Source of the DNA: Lingula anatina
Lineage: Eukaryota; Brachiopoda; Lingulata; Lingulida; Lingulidae
Length of the DNA: 53,711 bases
Assembly: GCF_001039355.2 (NCBI RefSeq)
Contig: NW_019774236.1
Location: 36,992 to 90,702 of the forward strand
Reading direction: 5' to 3'
In this document: positions 1 to 11,208 of the stretch, piece by piece
How positions within the stretch are numbered: the stretch's first letter is position 1
Layout of the letters: the number at the start of each line of letters is the position of its first letter
Program-made: the position numbers and the translations under genes
The notes under the pieces: generated by a model
The model's database searches: none
The model's input: only the letters and a program-made list of their open reading frames with translations
What the model was told of the DNA's origin: nothing

Positions 1-1004
1 TAATTTTGTTTGTACTTTTTCTGCATAGAATATAACTATATAGAAGTATGTTTATAATTTTGTTTGTACCATCCCATAGGAATGATCTGATTTTTAGAAA
101 TTATGACTTGGAAAATACTGAATACAATATTTGTAAAAATCACAACTTTTTCATATGGAAAAGATCAAGTAAATGTAATTACTATATAATGGGAAGATGA
201 AGATCATCTGTAAAACTCATCTTTTAAAATTTATAATTATTGTACATTAAATGAAACAGAACCTTCAATGATTAGGGCATGATAGTGGGTACACCACAAT
301 TTGTGGTGCCCTGACTTGCATGTGTTTTCTAACATTTTCAGGCCTTGATTCAAATTGGGTTTTTAATTGAATGATGGGTGTGCAACTTTGCCCAAAATTC
401 AATTCCAGATAAACTTTGTTTATCAATACTGTCATGAATTAAGTATAAATAGTGCAGTTTAAGGTAAATGGTGCTGTTTAAGTTTACCTATTACAAATAT
501 TGCAATCTATTATTATTAATTTCAGTGTGTATGCGTGTGAGCGTGCAATAAATGTAGTAAGAAATTTTTTTAGAGATATTCTATTGAAAACTCTATTAAT
601 TTCTTCTAGGCTTGAATAGAATGTATAGGACCAGGATTAATCCTTTTGCCATGCCTTCACCTGCAATTATCATAACAAAAGCACCCATCATTGCCAAATG
701 CTGTGTGGCAATGACCACTATCACAACCTCTGCAATACTTCTAAGAGATGAAAAAATATGTTCTTGAGCTGTGCTCTTGCTAATATTAATATTTATTAGT
801 TATCAGTATATAGAAATGCAGTTTGTGTAATCATTTTAGGCTTTAACCACATGAAGTTAGTTAAAGTGTAAGAGGTATATGCAACTTAACAATGTATTGT
901 TTTATTTTTAATGTGCAAGTTTTTTTATATATATATATGTTGTTTACAGGCAAAATCTACTTATAAAAATTAAAACAAGTTTATTCAAATGCAAATAGGG
1001 ATTG
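1..1004. other. Intergenic or intronic DNA, no supported gene
   Basis: AT-rich sequence with no exon I can defend. Positions about 22-100 resemble 52231-52310 near the other end of the window (shared start CTGCATAGAATATAAC), so a dispersed repeat is present. A stop-free stretch at about 610-770 is open on both strands but has no convincing splice partners. The upstream exons of the gene whose last exons lie at 1408-2074 must be here or to the left of the window. Confidence 0.5.
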
Positions 1005-1112
1005 TCAGGGTGCAAGTCACATCTTGGTCCTTGTAGCTGTTGACTCTCAGGGTGCAAGTCTTGGTCCTTGTAGCTGTTGATTTTCAGGGTGAAAGTTTTG
1101 GTCCTTGTAATA
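1005..1112. repeat. Short tandem repeat, about 2.5 units of 40-46 bp
   Basis: The phrase TCAGGGTGCAAGTC followed by CTTGGTCCTTGTAGCTGTTGA occurs twice and a third, more diverged copy follows (TCAGGGTGAAAGTTTTGGTCC). The first unit carries an extra ACAT. Seen directly. Confidence 0.85.
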
Positions 1113-1407
1113 CATGTATATCTCGCCTCTCACATGCCTCCCCATGCATCTGGTCGAATGGAGCCCAGATTAAATTATGATTTTATACACATATTAAATA
1201 TATACATGCATGCACACACACTAACATATGCACAGGTACATACGAACAGTGTTGCTCAAGCAACCTGGTCTTATAATACTAAATCTGGTCTTCATGAAAA
1301 TAATTAATTTTTTTAATGAATAGACTTTGAATGAGTTTTCAATTCTGTATTTTTGCCCAAATCCTATTTGTACACAGCTAGTTTCTATTCCGTATTTTTG
1401 TCTTCAG

Positions 1408-2074
1408 GCGACATAAAAGACAGAAAGAGTGTGTCAGATGCTGAGAGCATTAAAGAAAGAGGTAAGATGGTATGCATCAATTTAACAGGCATTCATTAAA
1501 CACACTTTTAAAATTTACTCACACAATAAGCAGACTCTCTTGCACAATTACTAAGTTAATTCACTGTTATCTGTTTTTATTGTATGTATATCTTTGAATA
1601 TATGATATCCTTATTGTGGACAAGTATGGTTTCTTTTTTTTCTTCTGTTAATGTTAAAGACACAACAGCTGTGACAGCAGACATGAAGGAGAGAGGTTAA
1701 GACAGCAGGGGCAATAGAATAGGGATCTATTTATTACACTGATGGAATGTGACTGTTAATGCACACACACACACACACACACACACATGCACGTGCATAC
1801 ACATTCCTTATGTTTTGCCAACACAGTTTGTGCTTTTTGTAAGTTTAAAATGATACTTGACAAATTTGTTAGCTCTAAACAATGGTCAATATTTTGATGC
1901 AGTTTCATACATGAAATAAGATGCACTGACTGCTTAGTAAAGGTTATTTATTATTGCATATTAGTAAGTAATACTGTGTCATATATTTCAGCTCCCAAGG
2001 ACTGCTGCCAATCAAGGTGGAGGAGGATGTTAAATCTTTTCACATCTTGCTTCAGATGCAGGCCAAGAACATAA
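1408..2074 (+). CDS. 3' terminal exons of an unrecognised gene, copy 1
   Basis: Three exons are supported by splice sites and by a conserved second copy 2.2 kb downstream. Exon a is 1408-1461 (acceptor TTCTTCAG, donor GTAAGA). Exon b corresponds to 1648-1695 (donor GTTAAG). Exon c is 1992-2074, ending in TAA. All junctions share phase, and exons a and b are multiples of three (54 and 48 nt). Exons a and b each encode charged residues ending in KERG; exon c encodes a basic, Cys-rich tail (CCQSRWRRMLNLFTSCFRCR), possibly membrane-anchored or palmitoylated (inference). In this copy the acceptor of exon b reads TG instead of AG, so exon b may be skipped or spliced at a cryptic AG giving a 36 nt exon from 1660. 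Upstream exons are not seen. I do not recognise the protein family. Confidence 0.55.
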
Positions 2075-2504
2075 ATGGTTATTACTATCATTCATTATTA
2101 AATCTAATCATTTCAGACATTTAGAAATGAAAAAAAATACAGTATTTATAAAAGAACAGATTCATTTTACAGTCACAAGAAAGTTCTTTTCTTGTTTCCT
2201 TGCTTTAATGACATCATAACAAAGTTAACTTAAAGAGTTTTGGAGGAAAACTTAGTCAAACAGCTGGTAAAACTGTACATGAAAGCAGTAATTATATGAT
2301 AGCAGCCAGGAGCTGGTGGTTGTAGAGTTACTGTCAACATCTTTTTACAGCTAATACATTTTAACTGAATTATATTTTAATATTTTCATCTTTCATTTTT
2401 CAGGGTCATCAGTGCACATCTATTATTAGCTCTTTGGCAGCCAGTTTGAACACTTCAGAATATCATTTTCTTAAATTCTTAAAATACCTTTCTTTTATTG
2501 CTAC

Positions 2505-2510
2505 AATAAA
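2505..2510 (+). promoter_or_regulatory. Poly(A) signal AATAAA, copy 1
   Basis: A canonical AATAAA lies about 430 nt after the stop of the copy 1 terminal exon and is conserved in the second copy at 4729-4734. It plausibly ends the 3' UTR. Confidence 0.5.
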
Positions 2511-3392
2511 ATATTGATTATGTTATTAAATGGGTTTTGTCTCTCTTTCTTTCTTTTCTAAATAAAAGAGAAAAATTTCCTAAAAGGTTATTTAATATTT
2601 ATAAGTAGCTAGCAATGTTGAAGGGTGGGATGCTGAAGGGGGGTTGTCGTTATCTGAAAAAGTGATTTTCTTTACTCCTTCAGTTGATCCAACTTAGGAT
2701 AAGTCACAGTAATGGTACCATGATAAGTTTTGGACCCTTTTCAGCAAAAAGGGCAATTTTTTCAAACCCACATCCTCGAATATGGGCCTAAACAAATAAT
2801 TTGGCCTGTACACCATAAATGGATTTTGATTATAGTTCAAAAACATTTACTTTCATCCAAACTTTTTTTCATTTATAACTATATCCATATGTGACTTTCA
2901 AATAATGTTTTTATTTTTATGAACTGTCCCTTAAAGTAGAAATTTTCCTTCATAGGGTTTTAATTTAAAACCTCTACATCACTCAACTAAAAAAGAAATG
3001 ACCACTTTATGTCATTCTCTGCTTTTACTGAAACAAAAACAAACCCAACTCTTGGTTACTGTCATGGCAGAAAGTTTTATTACAAAAAGTGTGCCAGATG
3101 TTAACAGCACTGAATACAGAGCCCTGACAGAAATGTCTGTACATTATTATTATTATGTACTCCTTTAATGCACTCATGAAACATGCACATACACATACTA
3201 GCTAATACATACTTTAACTTGTAAAGATAATGCTGTAGTAAATTAGGGACCACAGTTGTAGATGTCCAAGTTTAAACACACTGAACAATTTGGAGAAGAA
3301 TACANAGACTTTGTGGAAATATATTCTAAGTCTTGCTTATTTATTCTTGGACAATGTCGCGGTGGATCTGATCCCCAAACCCGCCGTGATAC

Positions 3393-5517
3393 TCTGGTCG
3401 AATGGAGCCCAGATTAAATTATGATTTTATACACATATTAAATATGCACATGCATGCACACATACTAACATATGCACACATACATACGAACAGTGTTGCT
3501 CAAGCAAGCTGGTCTTATACTACTAAATCTGGTCTTCATGAAAATAATTAATTTTTTGAATGAATAGACTTTGAATGAGTTTTCAATTCTGTATTTTTGC
3601 CCAAATCCTATTTGTACACAGATAGTTCTTATTCCATATTTTTGTCTTCAGGCGACATAAAAGACAGAAAGAGTGTGTCAGATGCTGAGAGCATTAAAGA
3701 AAGAGGTAAGATGGTATGCATCAATTTAACAGGCATTCATTTAACACACTTTAAAATTTTACCCACACAATAAGCAGACTCTCTTGCACAATCACTAAGT
3801 TAATTCACTGTTATCTGTTTTTATTGCATGTATATCTTTGAATATGTGATATCCTTATTGTGGACAAGTATGGTTTCTTTTTTTTCTTCAGTTGATGTTA
3901 AAAACATGACGGCTGCAACAGCAGACATGAAGGAGAGAGGTTACGGCAGCAGGGGCAATAGAATAGGGATCTATTTATTACACTGATGGAATGTGACTAT
4001 GAATGTACACACACGCACACACACGTGCATACACATTCCTTATGTTTTGCCAACACAGTTTGTGCTTTTTGTAAGTTTAAAATGATACTTGGCAAATTTG
4101 TTAACTTTAAACAATGGTAAATATTTTGATGCAGTTTCATACATGAAATAAGATGCACTGACTGCTTAGAAGGTTATTTATTATTGCATATTAGTAAGTA
4201 ATACTGTGTCATATATTTCAGCTCCCAAGGACTGCTGCCAATCAAGGTGGAGGAGGATGTTACATCTTTTCACATCTTGCTTCAGATGCAGGCCAAGAAC
4301 ATAAATGGTTATTATTATCATTCATTATTAAATCTAATCATTTCAGACATTTAGAAATGAAAAAAAAATACAGTATTTATAAAAGAACAGATTCATTTTA
4401 CAGTCACAAGAAAGTCCTTTTCTTGTTTCCTTGATTTAATGACATCATAACAAAGTTAACTTAAAGAGTTTTGGAGGAAAACCTAGTCAAACAGCTGGTA
4501 AAACTGTACATGAAAGCAGTAATTATATGATAGCAGCCAGGAGCTGGTGGTTGTAGAGTTACTGTCAACATATTTTTACAACTAGTACATTTTAACTGAA
4601 TTATATTTTAATATTTTCATCTCTCATTTTTCAGGGTCATCAGTGCACATCTATTATTAGCTCTGTGGCAGCCAGTTTGAACACTTCAGAATATCATTTT
4701 CTTAAAATACCTTTCTTTGATTGCTACAATAAAATATTGATTATGTTATTAAATGGGTTTTGTCTCTCTTTCTTTCTTTTCTAAATAAAAGAGAAAAATT
4801 TCCTAAAAGGTTATTTGAATATTTATAAGTAGCTAGCAATGTTGAAGGGAGGGACGCTTAAGGGGGTTGTTGTTTTCTGAAATTAAGTGAATTTTCTTTA
4901 CTCCTTCAGTTGATCCAACTTAGGATACGTCACAGTAATGGTACCATGATAAGTTTTGGACCCTTTCCAGCAAAAAGGGCAATGTTTTCAAATCCACATC
5001 CTCGAATATGGGCCTAAACAAATAATTTGGCCTGTACACCATAAATGGATTTTGATTATAGTTCAAAAACTTTGACTTTCATCCACTTTCTTTCATTTAT
5101 AACTATATCCATATGTGATTTTCAAATAATGTTTCTATTTTTACGAACTGTCCCTTAAAGTAGAAAATTTCCTTCATGGGGTTTTAATTTTAATTTAAAA
5201 CCTCTACATCACTCGCTTTTACTGAATCAAAAACAAACCCAACTCTTGGTTACTGTCATGGCAGGAAGTTTTATTACAAAAAGTGTGCCAGATGTTAACA
5301 GCGCTGAATGCAGAGCCCTGACAGAAATGTCTGTACATTATTATTATTATTATTATGTACTCCTTTAATGCACTCATGAAACATGCACATACAAACTACA
5401 TACATACTAGCTAATACATACAGTACCTTAACTTGTAAAGATAATGCTGCAGTAAATTAGGGACCACAATTGTAGATGTCTAAGTTTTAACACACTGGAC
5501 AATTTGGAGAAGAATAC
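3393..5517. repeat. Tandem duplication or haplotype overlap, copy 2 (about 2.12 kb)
   Basis: Second copy of 1150-3304. About 87 bp of sequence not in copy 1 lies between the N at 3305 and the start of the match. Differences include short indels (for example in the CA run near 4008 and the ATT run near 5340) and the intact exon b acceptor. Confidence 0.9.
3652..4304 (+). CDS. 3' terminal exons of an unrecognised gene, copy 2
   Basis: Exon a is 3652-3705, exon b 3892-3939 (acceptor TTCTTCAG, donor GTTACG) and exon c 4222-4304 with the TAA stop. Frames match copy 1. All three acceptors are intact here, making this the better template for the gene model. One amino-acid change in exon c relative to copy 1 is His for Asn in the Cys-rich tail (codon CAT versus AAT). 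An AATAAA follows at 4729. The protein family is not recognised; only the last 62 or so codons are visible. Confidence 0.6.
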
Positions 5518-6100
5518 ATACATGCCAGGCCCATACAATGTAAATTGGCTAGTGCAAGTGTAATCGTTCAAAAATGTAACTAAATCGATATCATGCTTGC
5601 TTTATAAAAGAAGATTCAAAGAGAAACAAATATTCAGAAAAACGGATTGACTAATAAATGCAAATATCAATTCCATGTTCAACTGTTTTCATTTTGAACA
5701 CAAATCTGTCACTCAACAGGGAACACTTCACACTAGCTGTTATCAGTAACAGGTAAACAATTCAGAGAAAACCATCAGATTATAAAAAATGTGTGAAAAA
5801 AAACTAAGGACACCCAGGAGTCCCTCCTTCCACAAGGCAGAGATTTAAGATTGTACAACTTTCAACACAGCCCAATACACAAGTTGTGCAACAGTTAAGG
5901 AAAGAGAAATTATTTCCAAAGTTTGATTATAAACACTGAAATTTTTAAAAAAATATCGCTGGAATTGGGGCAGTATTGTTTCATATGAAATTTACTAAGA
6001 GCAGAATAATAGACTGTAGAGACAGGCATACCTGGAAGAAAAGATGTCTCACACAAGCCCATCATTATATACCTTACTAGTCATATCATTTATTGCGTTG
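5518..6100. other. Non-coding stretch
   Basis: No splice-supported exon, structured repeat or clear signal seen. One phrase at about 5811 (ACACCCAGGAGTCCC) resembles parts of the diverged repeats that follow. Confidence 0.4.
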
Positions 6101-6890
6101 CAAGGAACCAGTCTGAAAAAGAAATGATTATTTCTAGATAATCTGACAGCTGGAGGTGTTTGGTATGGGGAGTTTCCTAGGAGGCTTGGACACCCATCGT
6201 GGTGTCAACCTTACAATACACAATAATTTGGGTGTCCCTTCTCTGAGGGCAGCTATGCTCCTGCCCACAGCTTTCACCATAGAGTGAAAAATTGTAAAGC
6301 CACACATAGTATACTCTTTTTTTTTTAATATCAAAATGAGAAAATGATGATCCAAGATGAAAATAACTTGCTTTTAAATTGAAAAAGAAAATGAAAGCCA
6401 GATATTCTCCTGCCCAAGAACTCCACCTCTGAGTGGAACTTTAGTTAAAGACATGAAAATATGGTAGATTTTATTCCATCCTAAATGATAGATGGGTAAT
6501 CAAGGGTTTCTTTACACTCCATATTTTATTTTGAACAGCCAAGTCCACAGTAAGAGTAATTCTCAAAGAAAACCTTTTAAAAGCTAAACTAGTGGGCAGG
6601 GGAACTTCCCTTGGGGGATGGAACCCCAAGAGAGGTGTGAACCTGTCAAGGTTCACCAGTATGGGAGTCCCATCTCTCAGGGCAGAGTATCTTTGTATTT
6701 TACTTTTTTATTTTGAATAGCCAAGGCCACTGTTAGAATAATCTTGACAAATAACTTTTTTAAGGCTAAAGTGGTGGACAGGGGAACTGCCCTCAGGGGG
6801 AAGGGACACCCAGCATGGTGTCAATTTGCCAAGATACACCAATATGGGTGGGTCAACTTTTTAAAAGATATTCACATGCTTTTGTTCAAT
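6100..6890. repeat. Diverged tandem repeats, period about 185 bp
   Basis: Two clear units begin at about 6525 and 6708 (TTATTTTGAACAGCCAAG and TTATTTTGAATAGCCAAG) and share GTGGRCAGGGGAACT, ACCAATATGGG-like text and the CTCAGGGCAG block. A more diverged relative covers about 6120-6270 (GGACACCCATCGTGGTGTCAA compared with GGACACCCAGCATGGTGTCAA). Open frames here are not coding. Confidence 0.65.
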
Positions 6891-6968
6891 CTATATCACC
6901 CTAACATGCATGTACCAGGTATGATATTAATGCATGCAAGTGTTCAGTTCCTAACCAATCTGTATTAA

Positions 6969-7321
6969 GATTGTAATAAGACTGTCAGAGTAATACAGAA
7001 ATAGGAAATTTGACAACAGCTTTTATCTCTTAAAGCCCTCAAATGATAAAATTGATAATTAAAAGTTAACAAACAGGTTTGACTGTAAGATAAAAGGTCT
7101 GAAAGGGCTGAAGAATAAAGTGACTGGAAGGGGTCAGGAACATCATGTACCTTACTCTTTGACATGAAGACTTCATATGCTGTTTCTCTATTTCAGAAAA
7201 ACCAGGCAAAGTTATATAACTTATAACCTATAGGTTTCACAGCACATTGCAAGAGGCTGAAAAGTTTCCACCAATGAGAGGTTAACAAGCAGTAAAAATA
7301 AATGAAAAATAAATAAATAAA
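6969..7321. other. Non-coding stretch
   Basis: No gene supported. It ends in an (AAAT)n run that directly precedes a small foldback element. Confidence 0.4.
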
Positions 7322-7485
7322 CAGGCCCATAGCCAGGGGGGTTCGGGGGGTTCGAAAGAACCACCCTTTTTGCTGGGAAAAGTCCACTCTGGGTAAAATT
7401 TGATAGGTACATGAAGTTTTTAAAGAAAAAGGTCCACTTTTTCAGAAAAAGAACCCCCCTTTTGAAATTGCTGGCTAGGGGCCTG
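7322..7485. mobile_element. Small foldback (MITE-like) element
   Basis: Imperfect inverted termini: left CAGGCCCATAGCCAGG and right CTGGCTAGGGGCCTG, with further inverted G/C-run homology inside (GGGGGGTTCGAAAGAACC against GAACCCCCC). AAATAA-type sequence on both sides may be a target duplication, but it lies in a simple repeat and is not decisive. No coding capacity. Confidence 0.55.
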
Positions 7486-7663
7486 ATAAATAAGAAAAAA
7501 CTGGGAAGGCACATCAAAGATCATGCAGCCAGCATGACAGTACTGGAACTGCTGAGAAACACCAAAGTAAAAAATTTTTGTGAAAAAATTTCCCAGTGCT
7601 ACATGTATTAAGAAAAATAAATGACACAAATCACATTAAAAAAATACTTGTCATTTATAAGAC

Positions 7664-8133
7664 ATTAAATCCAAACATGAAGAATCAAGTATAAAAATAA
7701 TTTTAATTAATTAAATACACTTTTGAAGACCACAACATAATTAATGGTGATGCTTGCTATGTGGAGCTACAAGTATAAGCCTTATAAATGAAATGGGCAA
7801 AGTAAATAGAATTTGAGTATCTTAAATAGAGAAGTATAATTTTTAATGAGGCAAAATAGGTAGACAAGTTTTAAAATTCCTGATACTCACATTTAAATAT
7901 AATGAGCAATTTAACATTTAACATTTCCAATTTAACATCCACAAGGAAACAACTTGGATAAAAGGACAGTAATACTGTACATTCACTGCAAATCTAACCA
8001 CTCAGAAAGTGTCATCAATGCTATATTGAACTTAATAAACATGAGGCTATCCACAATTTCCAGCAATGAAAACATGTTCAAAACATCAAAGAGCGAGTAC
8101 TAAGATACACTTAGTAACACAGATATTGAAAAA
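7664..8133. repeat. 470 bp direct repeat, copy 1 (before N)
   Basis: Essentially identical to 8135-8605; I see one substitution (GAGCGAGTACTAAG against GAGCGAGTGCTAAG). The copy ends exactly at an N, the signature of an unmerged contig overlap. Confidence 0.95.
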
Positions 8134-8134
8134 N

Positions 8135-8605
8135 ATTAAATCCAAACATGAAGAATCAAGTATAAAAATAATTTTAATTAATTAAATACACTTTTGAAGA
8201 CCACAACATAATTAATGGTGATGCTTGCTATGTGGAGCTACAAGTATAAGCCTTATAAATGAAATGGGCAAAGTAAATAGAATTTGAGTATCTTAAATAG
8301 AGAAGTATAATTTTTAATGAGGCAAAATAGGTAGACAAGTTTTAAAATTCCTGATACTCACATTTAAATATAATGAGCAATTTAACATTTAACATTTCCA
8401 ATTTAACATCCACAAGGAAACAACTTGGATAAAAGGACAGTAATACTGTACATTCACTGCAAATCTAACCACTCAGAAAGTGTCATCAATGCTATATTGA
8501 ACTTAATAAACATGAGGCTATCCACAATTTCCAGCAATGAAAACATGTTCAAAACATCAAAGAGCGAGTGCTAAGATACACTTAGTAACACAGATATTGA
8601 AAAAC
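8135..8605. repeat. 470 bp direct repeat, copy 2 (after N)
   Basis: Starts immediately after the N with ATTAAATCCAAACATG, as at about 7664, and runs to GATATTGAAAAA, after which unique sequence continues. Confidence 0.95.
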
Positions 8606-8699
8606 TAGCAAGTAATTCAGTTTCATGGGCCATAAAAGACACTAAAAATGCTAATGTGTGAAAAATAAAATATTCAAACAAAAATAAAACTGAAAAATT

Positions 8700-8950
8700 A
8701 CCATAAATGTAAACCAATCAGGCCGATTTTCGAAAGCAACCTGCCTCTTTATCAAACAAAGCCACTCAGTAAACTTAATATAAAACAAAAATAAGGTTTG
8801 GCAGTTACAGGGTGAACATCACCATAAGTAGTGCAAAAAACCAAGAATAATTACCGTAAATGTAAATAGATTGTGCCAATTTTCAAAAGTAACCTGCTTT
8901 TTTGCCAAATAAAGCCAGTTAGTAAACTTAAAGTAAAACAAATAATACGG
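8700..8950. repeat. Diverged tandem repeat, period about 153 bp
   Basis: Two units share ACCRTAAATGTAAA, a GCCRATTTTCRAAAG block, AACCTGC and AAGCCASTYAGTAAACTTAA, starting near 8700 and 8853. Non-coding. Confidence 0.75.
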
Positions 8951-9075
8951 AAAAAGCTAATGTCCCTACGTAGGGAGGTAAGAAAATTCGATTCATGAAA
9001 CTCATATTGTTATTTGACTGTCTTGAAAATTGCTGCATCCATCATCTTGTTTGTCTGTTACATTTGAAGTTCAGT

Positions 9076-9240
9076 AGTCCTGTGTATCCTAGTACAGCGT
9101 AGTAGTCTTGAGTCATTGTGTTCCATTGTGGTAGTATAGTCCTGTGTATCCTAGTACAGATTAGTAGTCTTGAGTCATTGTGTTCCATTGTGGTAGTANG
9201 GACAGTGTAGTAGTCTGGAGTCATTGCGTTCCATTGTGGC
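9076..9240. repeat. Tandem repeat, period 62 bp, about 2.6 units
   Basis: Units contain AGTCCTGTGTATCCTAGTAC, GTAGTAGTCTTGAGTCATTG and TTCCATTGTGGTAGTA. The third, partial unit is interrupted by an N at 9200. The copy number may be a collapse or join artefact. Confidence 0.9.
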
Positions 9241-9842
9241 AGATGATGATGGACAGATGATGGACTGGAATAGACAAAAAAGTCAGTGATCAGGCTTTTT
9301 CCTCAAGATCCAAAATATTAAAATAATGAAATTTCAGTAAATTTATTAAAAATAAAATAATAAACTTTCAAAATAAAGTGTTGTTGTAAGTTAAGGCTGA
9401 AGCATATACTATACCAGTACTGATAATAAAGTGGTGCGTTTATAGTAGTTTCTTACGAAATTAAATTTGAAAGGGTTCACCACACACACCAGGGAAACAT
9501 AGGCCAACCATTGCTAAGTGTGGGTCATTTAAGGACAAGGAAATGGTGAGGGGGTACCCTGAGTGTCAGGGCACAGTAAAAGCTAGCTTGTTAAAAATCT
9601 TGGGATTGCTTTTACTGGTTTCGCTTTCGTATTGCTTTCGTATGGGTTATATATGAAATCAAGATCGAGCTGGCAATACAGAAATCTAGAATCTGGGGGG
9701 GGGGGGGGTCATCCAAACAAATTAAAGCAGTGAGTAACACTTATCTGAATGGTAGCTCTGTCAGTGAAGACAGGACTTCGACTAGTGATAAATATAACAA
9801 GAACACAAAATTCTCTCATGAAATGTATGTGGTATAAATAAA
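9241..9842. other. Non-coding stretch upstream of LINE copy 1
   Basis: Holds a G homopolymer near 9697 and otherwise no recognisable gene. Degenerate coding-like text just before 9843 may be more of the LINE 5' region, but I cannot support it. Confidence 0.35.
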
Positions 9843-9988
9843 AGGTTTAACTATCCTGACTTTAAAACTTTTAAATAGCTTTTGGTGAAAATTTTGATCA
9901 TTTAACAGATGTCCATAAACTAGAGACCAGTGTACAACGACAATACAGTTAACAACTTCGGTAATTATTTACTAACTTTTGTAAGACT

Positions 9989-10210
9989 GGGTTCCCACAG
10001 ATTTAGATCAATCCATCTGGATTGACCCAACTCCCTGGGGGTTCACGCTAAATTGCTGTCAGCTTCCTGGAGCTGAGCGCGCACAAAAGTTTATTACCCC
10101 CTTGCAGCTTTCAGTAGGCGGGATAGACATTTAAGCTGGTTAAGCTGACAGCAATCTAGTGAGACTCCCCAGGGGGATAGATCGTTCTAAATATCTGTGG
10201 GAATGGTCTC
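9989..10210. mobile_element. 222 bp hAT-like MITE inside LINE copy 1
   Basis: Long imperfect inverted repeats: left GGTTCCCACAGATTTAGATC, right (reversed) CCATTCCCACAGATATTTAG, followed by paired CCCTGGGG and GCTGTCAGCTT segments. It is flanked by direct repeats TAAGACT (9982-9988 and 10211-10217). Removing the element and one repeat restores a continuous endonuclease reading (CKTHSLY), which supports the boundaries. The 7-8 bp duplication suggests hAT-type mobilisation (inference). Confidence 0.8.
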
Positions 10211-10946
10211 TAAGACTCACAGCTTGTATATATATAATGAATGTAAGAGTGGGTAGTGATGAACAAGTTGGTAAATTATTTTATTTTTAATGCTGATTTC
10301 TTAAATTTTGTCACATATTTTGAGATTTTAGATTTTAACTGTCTTTATTCAGATATTCATTTACCTCTGGTTTGCCACCTCAGTATAATCAAACAGAACT
10401 CTAATAGGTGTACACTAGAGGGTAATATACCCCGGTAGATGTGGGTGAATACGTAGAAAGAATTAAAAAATGGCATACGGATAAAGTCGTCGAGTATAAT
10501 AGAAACATTGACTTAGCTTGTATTATTGATATACAAAATGTTATCGAGAGATTGGATCTTGGCAGTGTGGAGAAAAAGGAAATTGATTCAATTTTTGAAA
10601 AGACAGCTGAAGTATTGTTGAGTTCAGCTAAGAAAACTAAATATACTTTGAAAAAGAATAAAGAGTGGTTCTGCAATGAGTGCCGTATCGCACGTAAGGA
10701 GTACTGTAAATGTCATCGTAAATATAAGAAATATGGATCCACTATATTTAAACAAGGGGTTCTTGATGCTCAGAAACATTATAAAACTGTAGTGGAGAAA
10801 TCTTTTACTAATTATAGATACCAATTACAAAATAAAATTAAGAATATATGAAGAAAAAATCCAAAAGAATATTGGAAATTGTTGAATGTAAAAGAAAAAA
10901 GTCCTGTAGTGATGGTGCAGTACATCTAGGTGTAGATGATTTTTAT

Positions 10947-11208
10947 CTCTGCCAAGGAGGCTATCTTTTCACCCCTGTTTGTTTGTCTGTCTGTCTGTCT
11001 GTTTGTCATCAACATAACTCAAAAAGTTATGGATGAATTTCGATGGAATTATTCAGGGTAGGTCAGAAATGGGTTAACTAAGAAGTGATTAGTTTTTGGT
11101 GGTGATCCGGATCAATAATCAAAATTTAGAAAATTTAGGGGTGAAACGACATTGGATGGAGACTTTGCTGCCTTGGCGGAGGTCTGCGCTCTCTTAGTGC
11201 TTTTCTAG
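10947..11208. mobile_element. 262 bp (TGTC)n-core MITE inside LINE copy 1
   Basis: Starts CTCTGCCAAGGAGG and ends with CCTTGGCGGAGG plus a conserved GTGCTTTTCTAG tail, so the GCCAAGG / CCTTGGC ends are inverted. It carries a TCTGTCTGTCTGTCTG core. Flanked by TTAT on both sides (10943-10946, 11209-11212). Excision restores the LINE reading DDFYEYFKK. Related elements: 14844-15105 and about 25047-25470. No coding capacity. Confidence 0.8.

Larger units (their letters stand above)
1150..3304. repeat. Tandem duplication or haplotype overlap, copy 1 (about 2.15 kb)
   Basis: From TCTGGTCGAATGGAGCCC to GGAGAAGAATACA this block is matched, with scattered substitutions and small indels, by about 3393-5517. 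It ends exactly at an N (3305). Contents: the terminal exons of the unknown gene, introns and 3' flank. See findings for the assembly interpretation. Confidence 0.9.

Noticed and set aside
601-775. Open frame on both strands after a TTCTTCTAG, possible exon
   Set aside because: No partner exon or reliable donor, both strands equally open, and composition not distinctive.
6134-7629. Several 60-98 codon open frames
   Set aside because: They fall in diverged tandem repeats and a foldback element, with no family resemblance or splice support.
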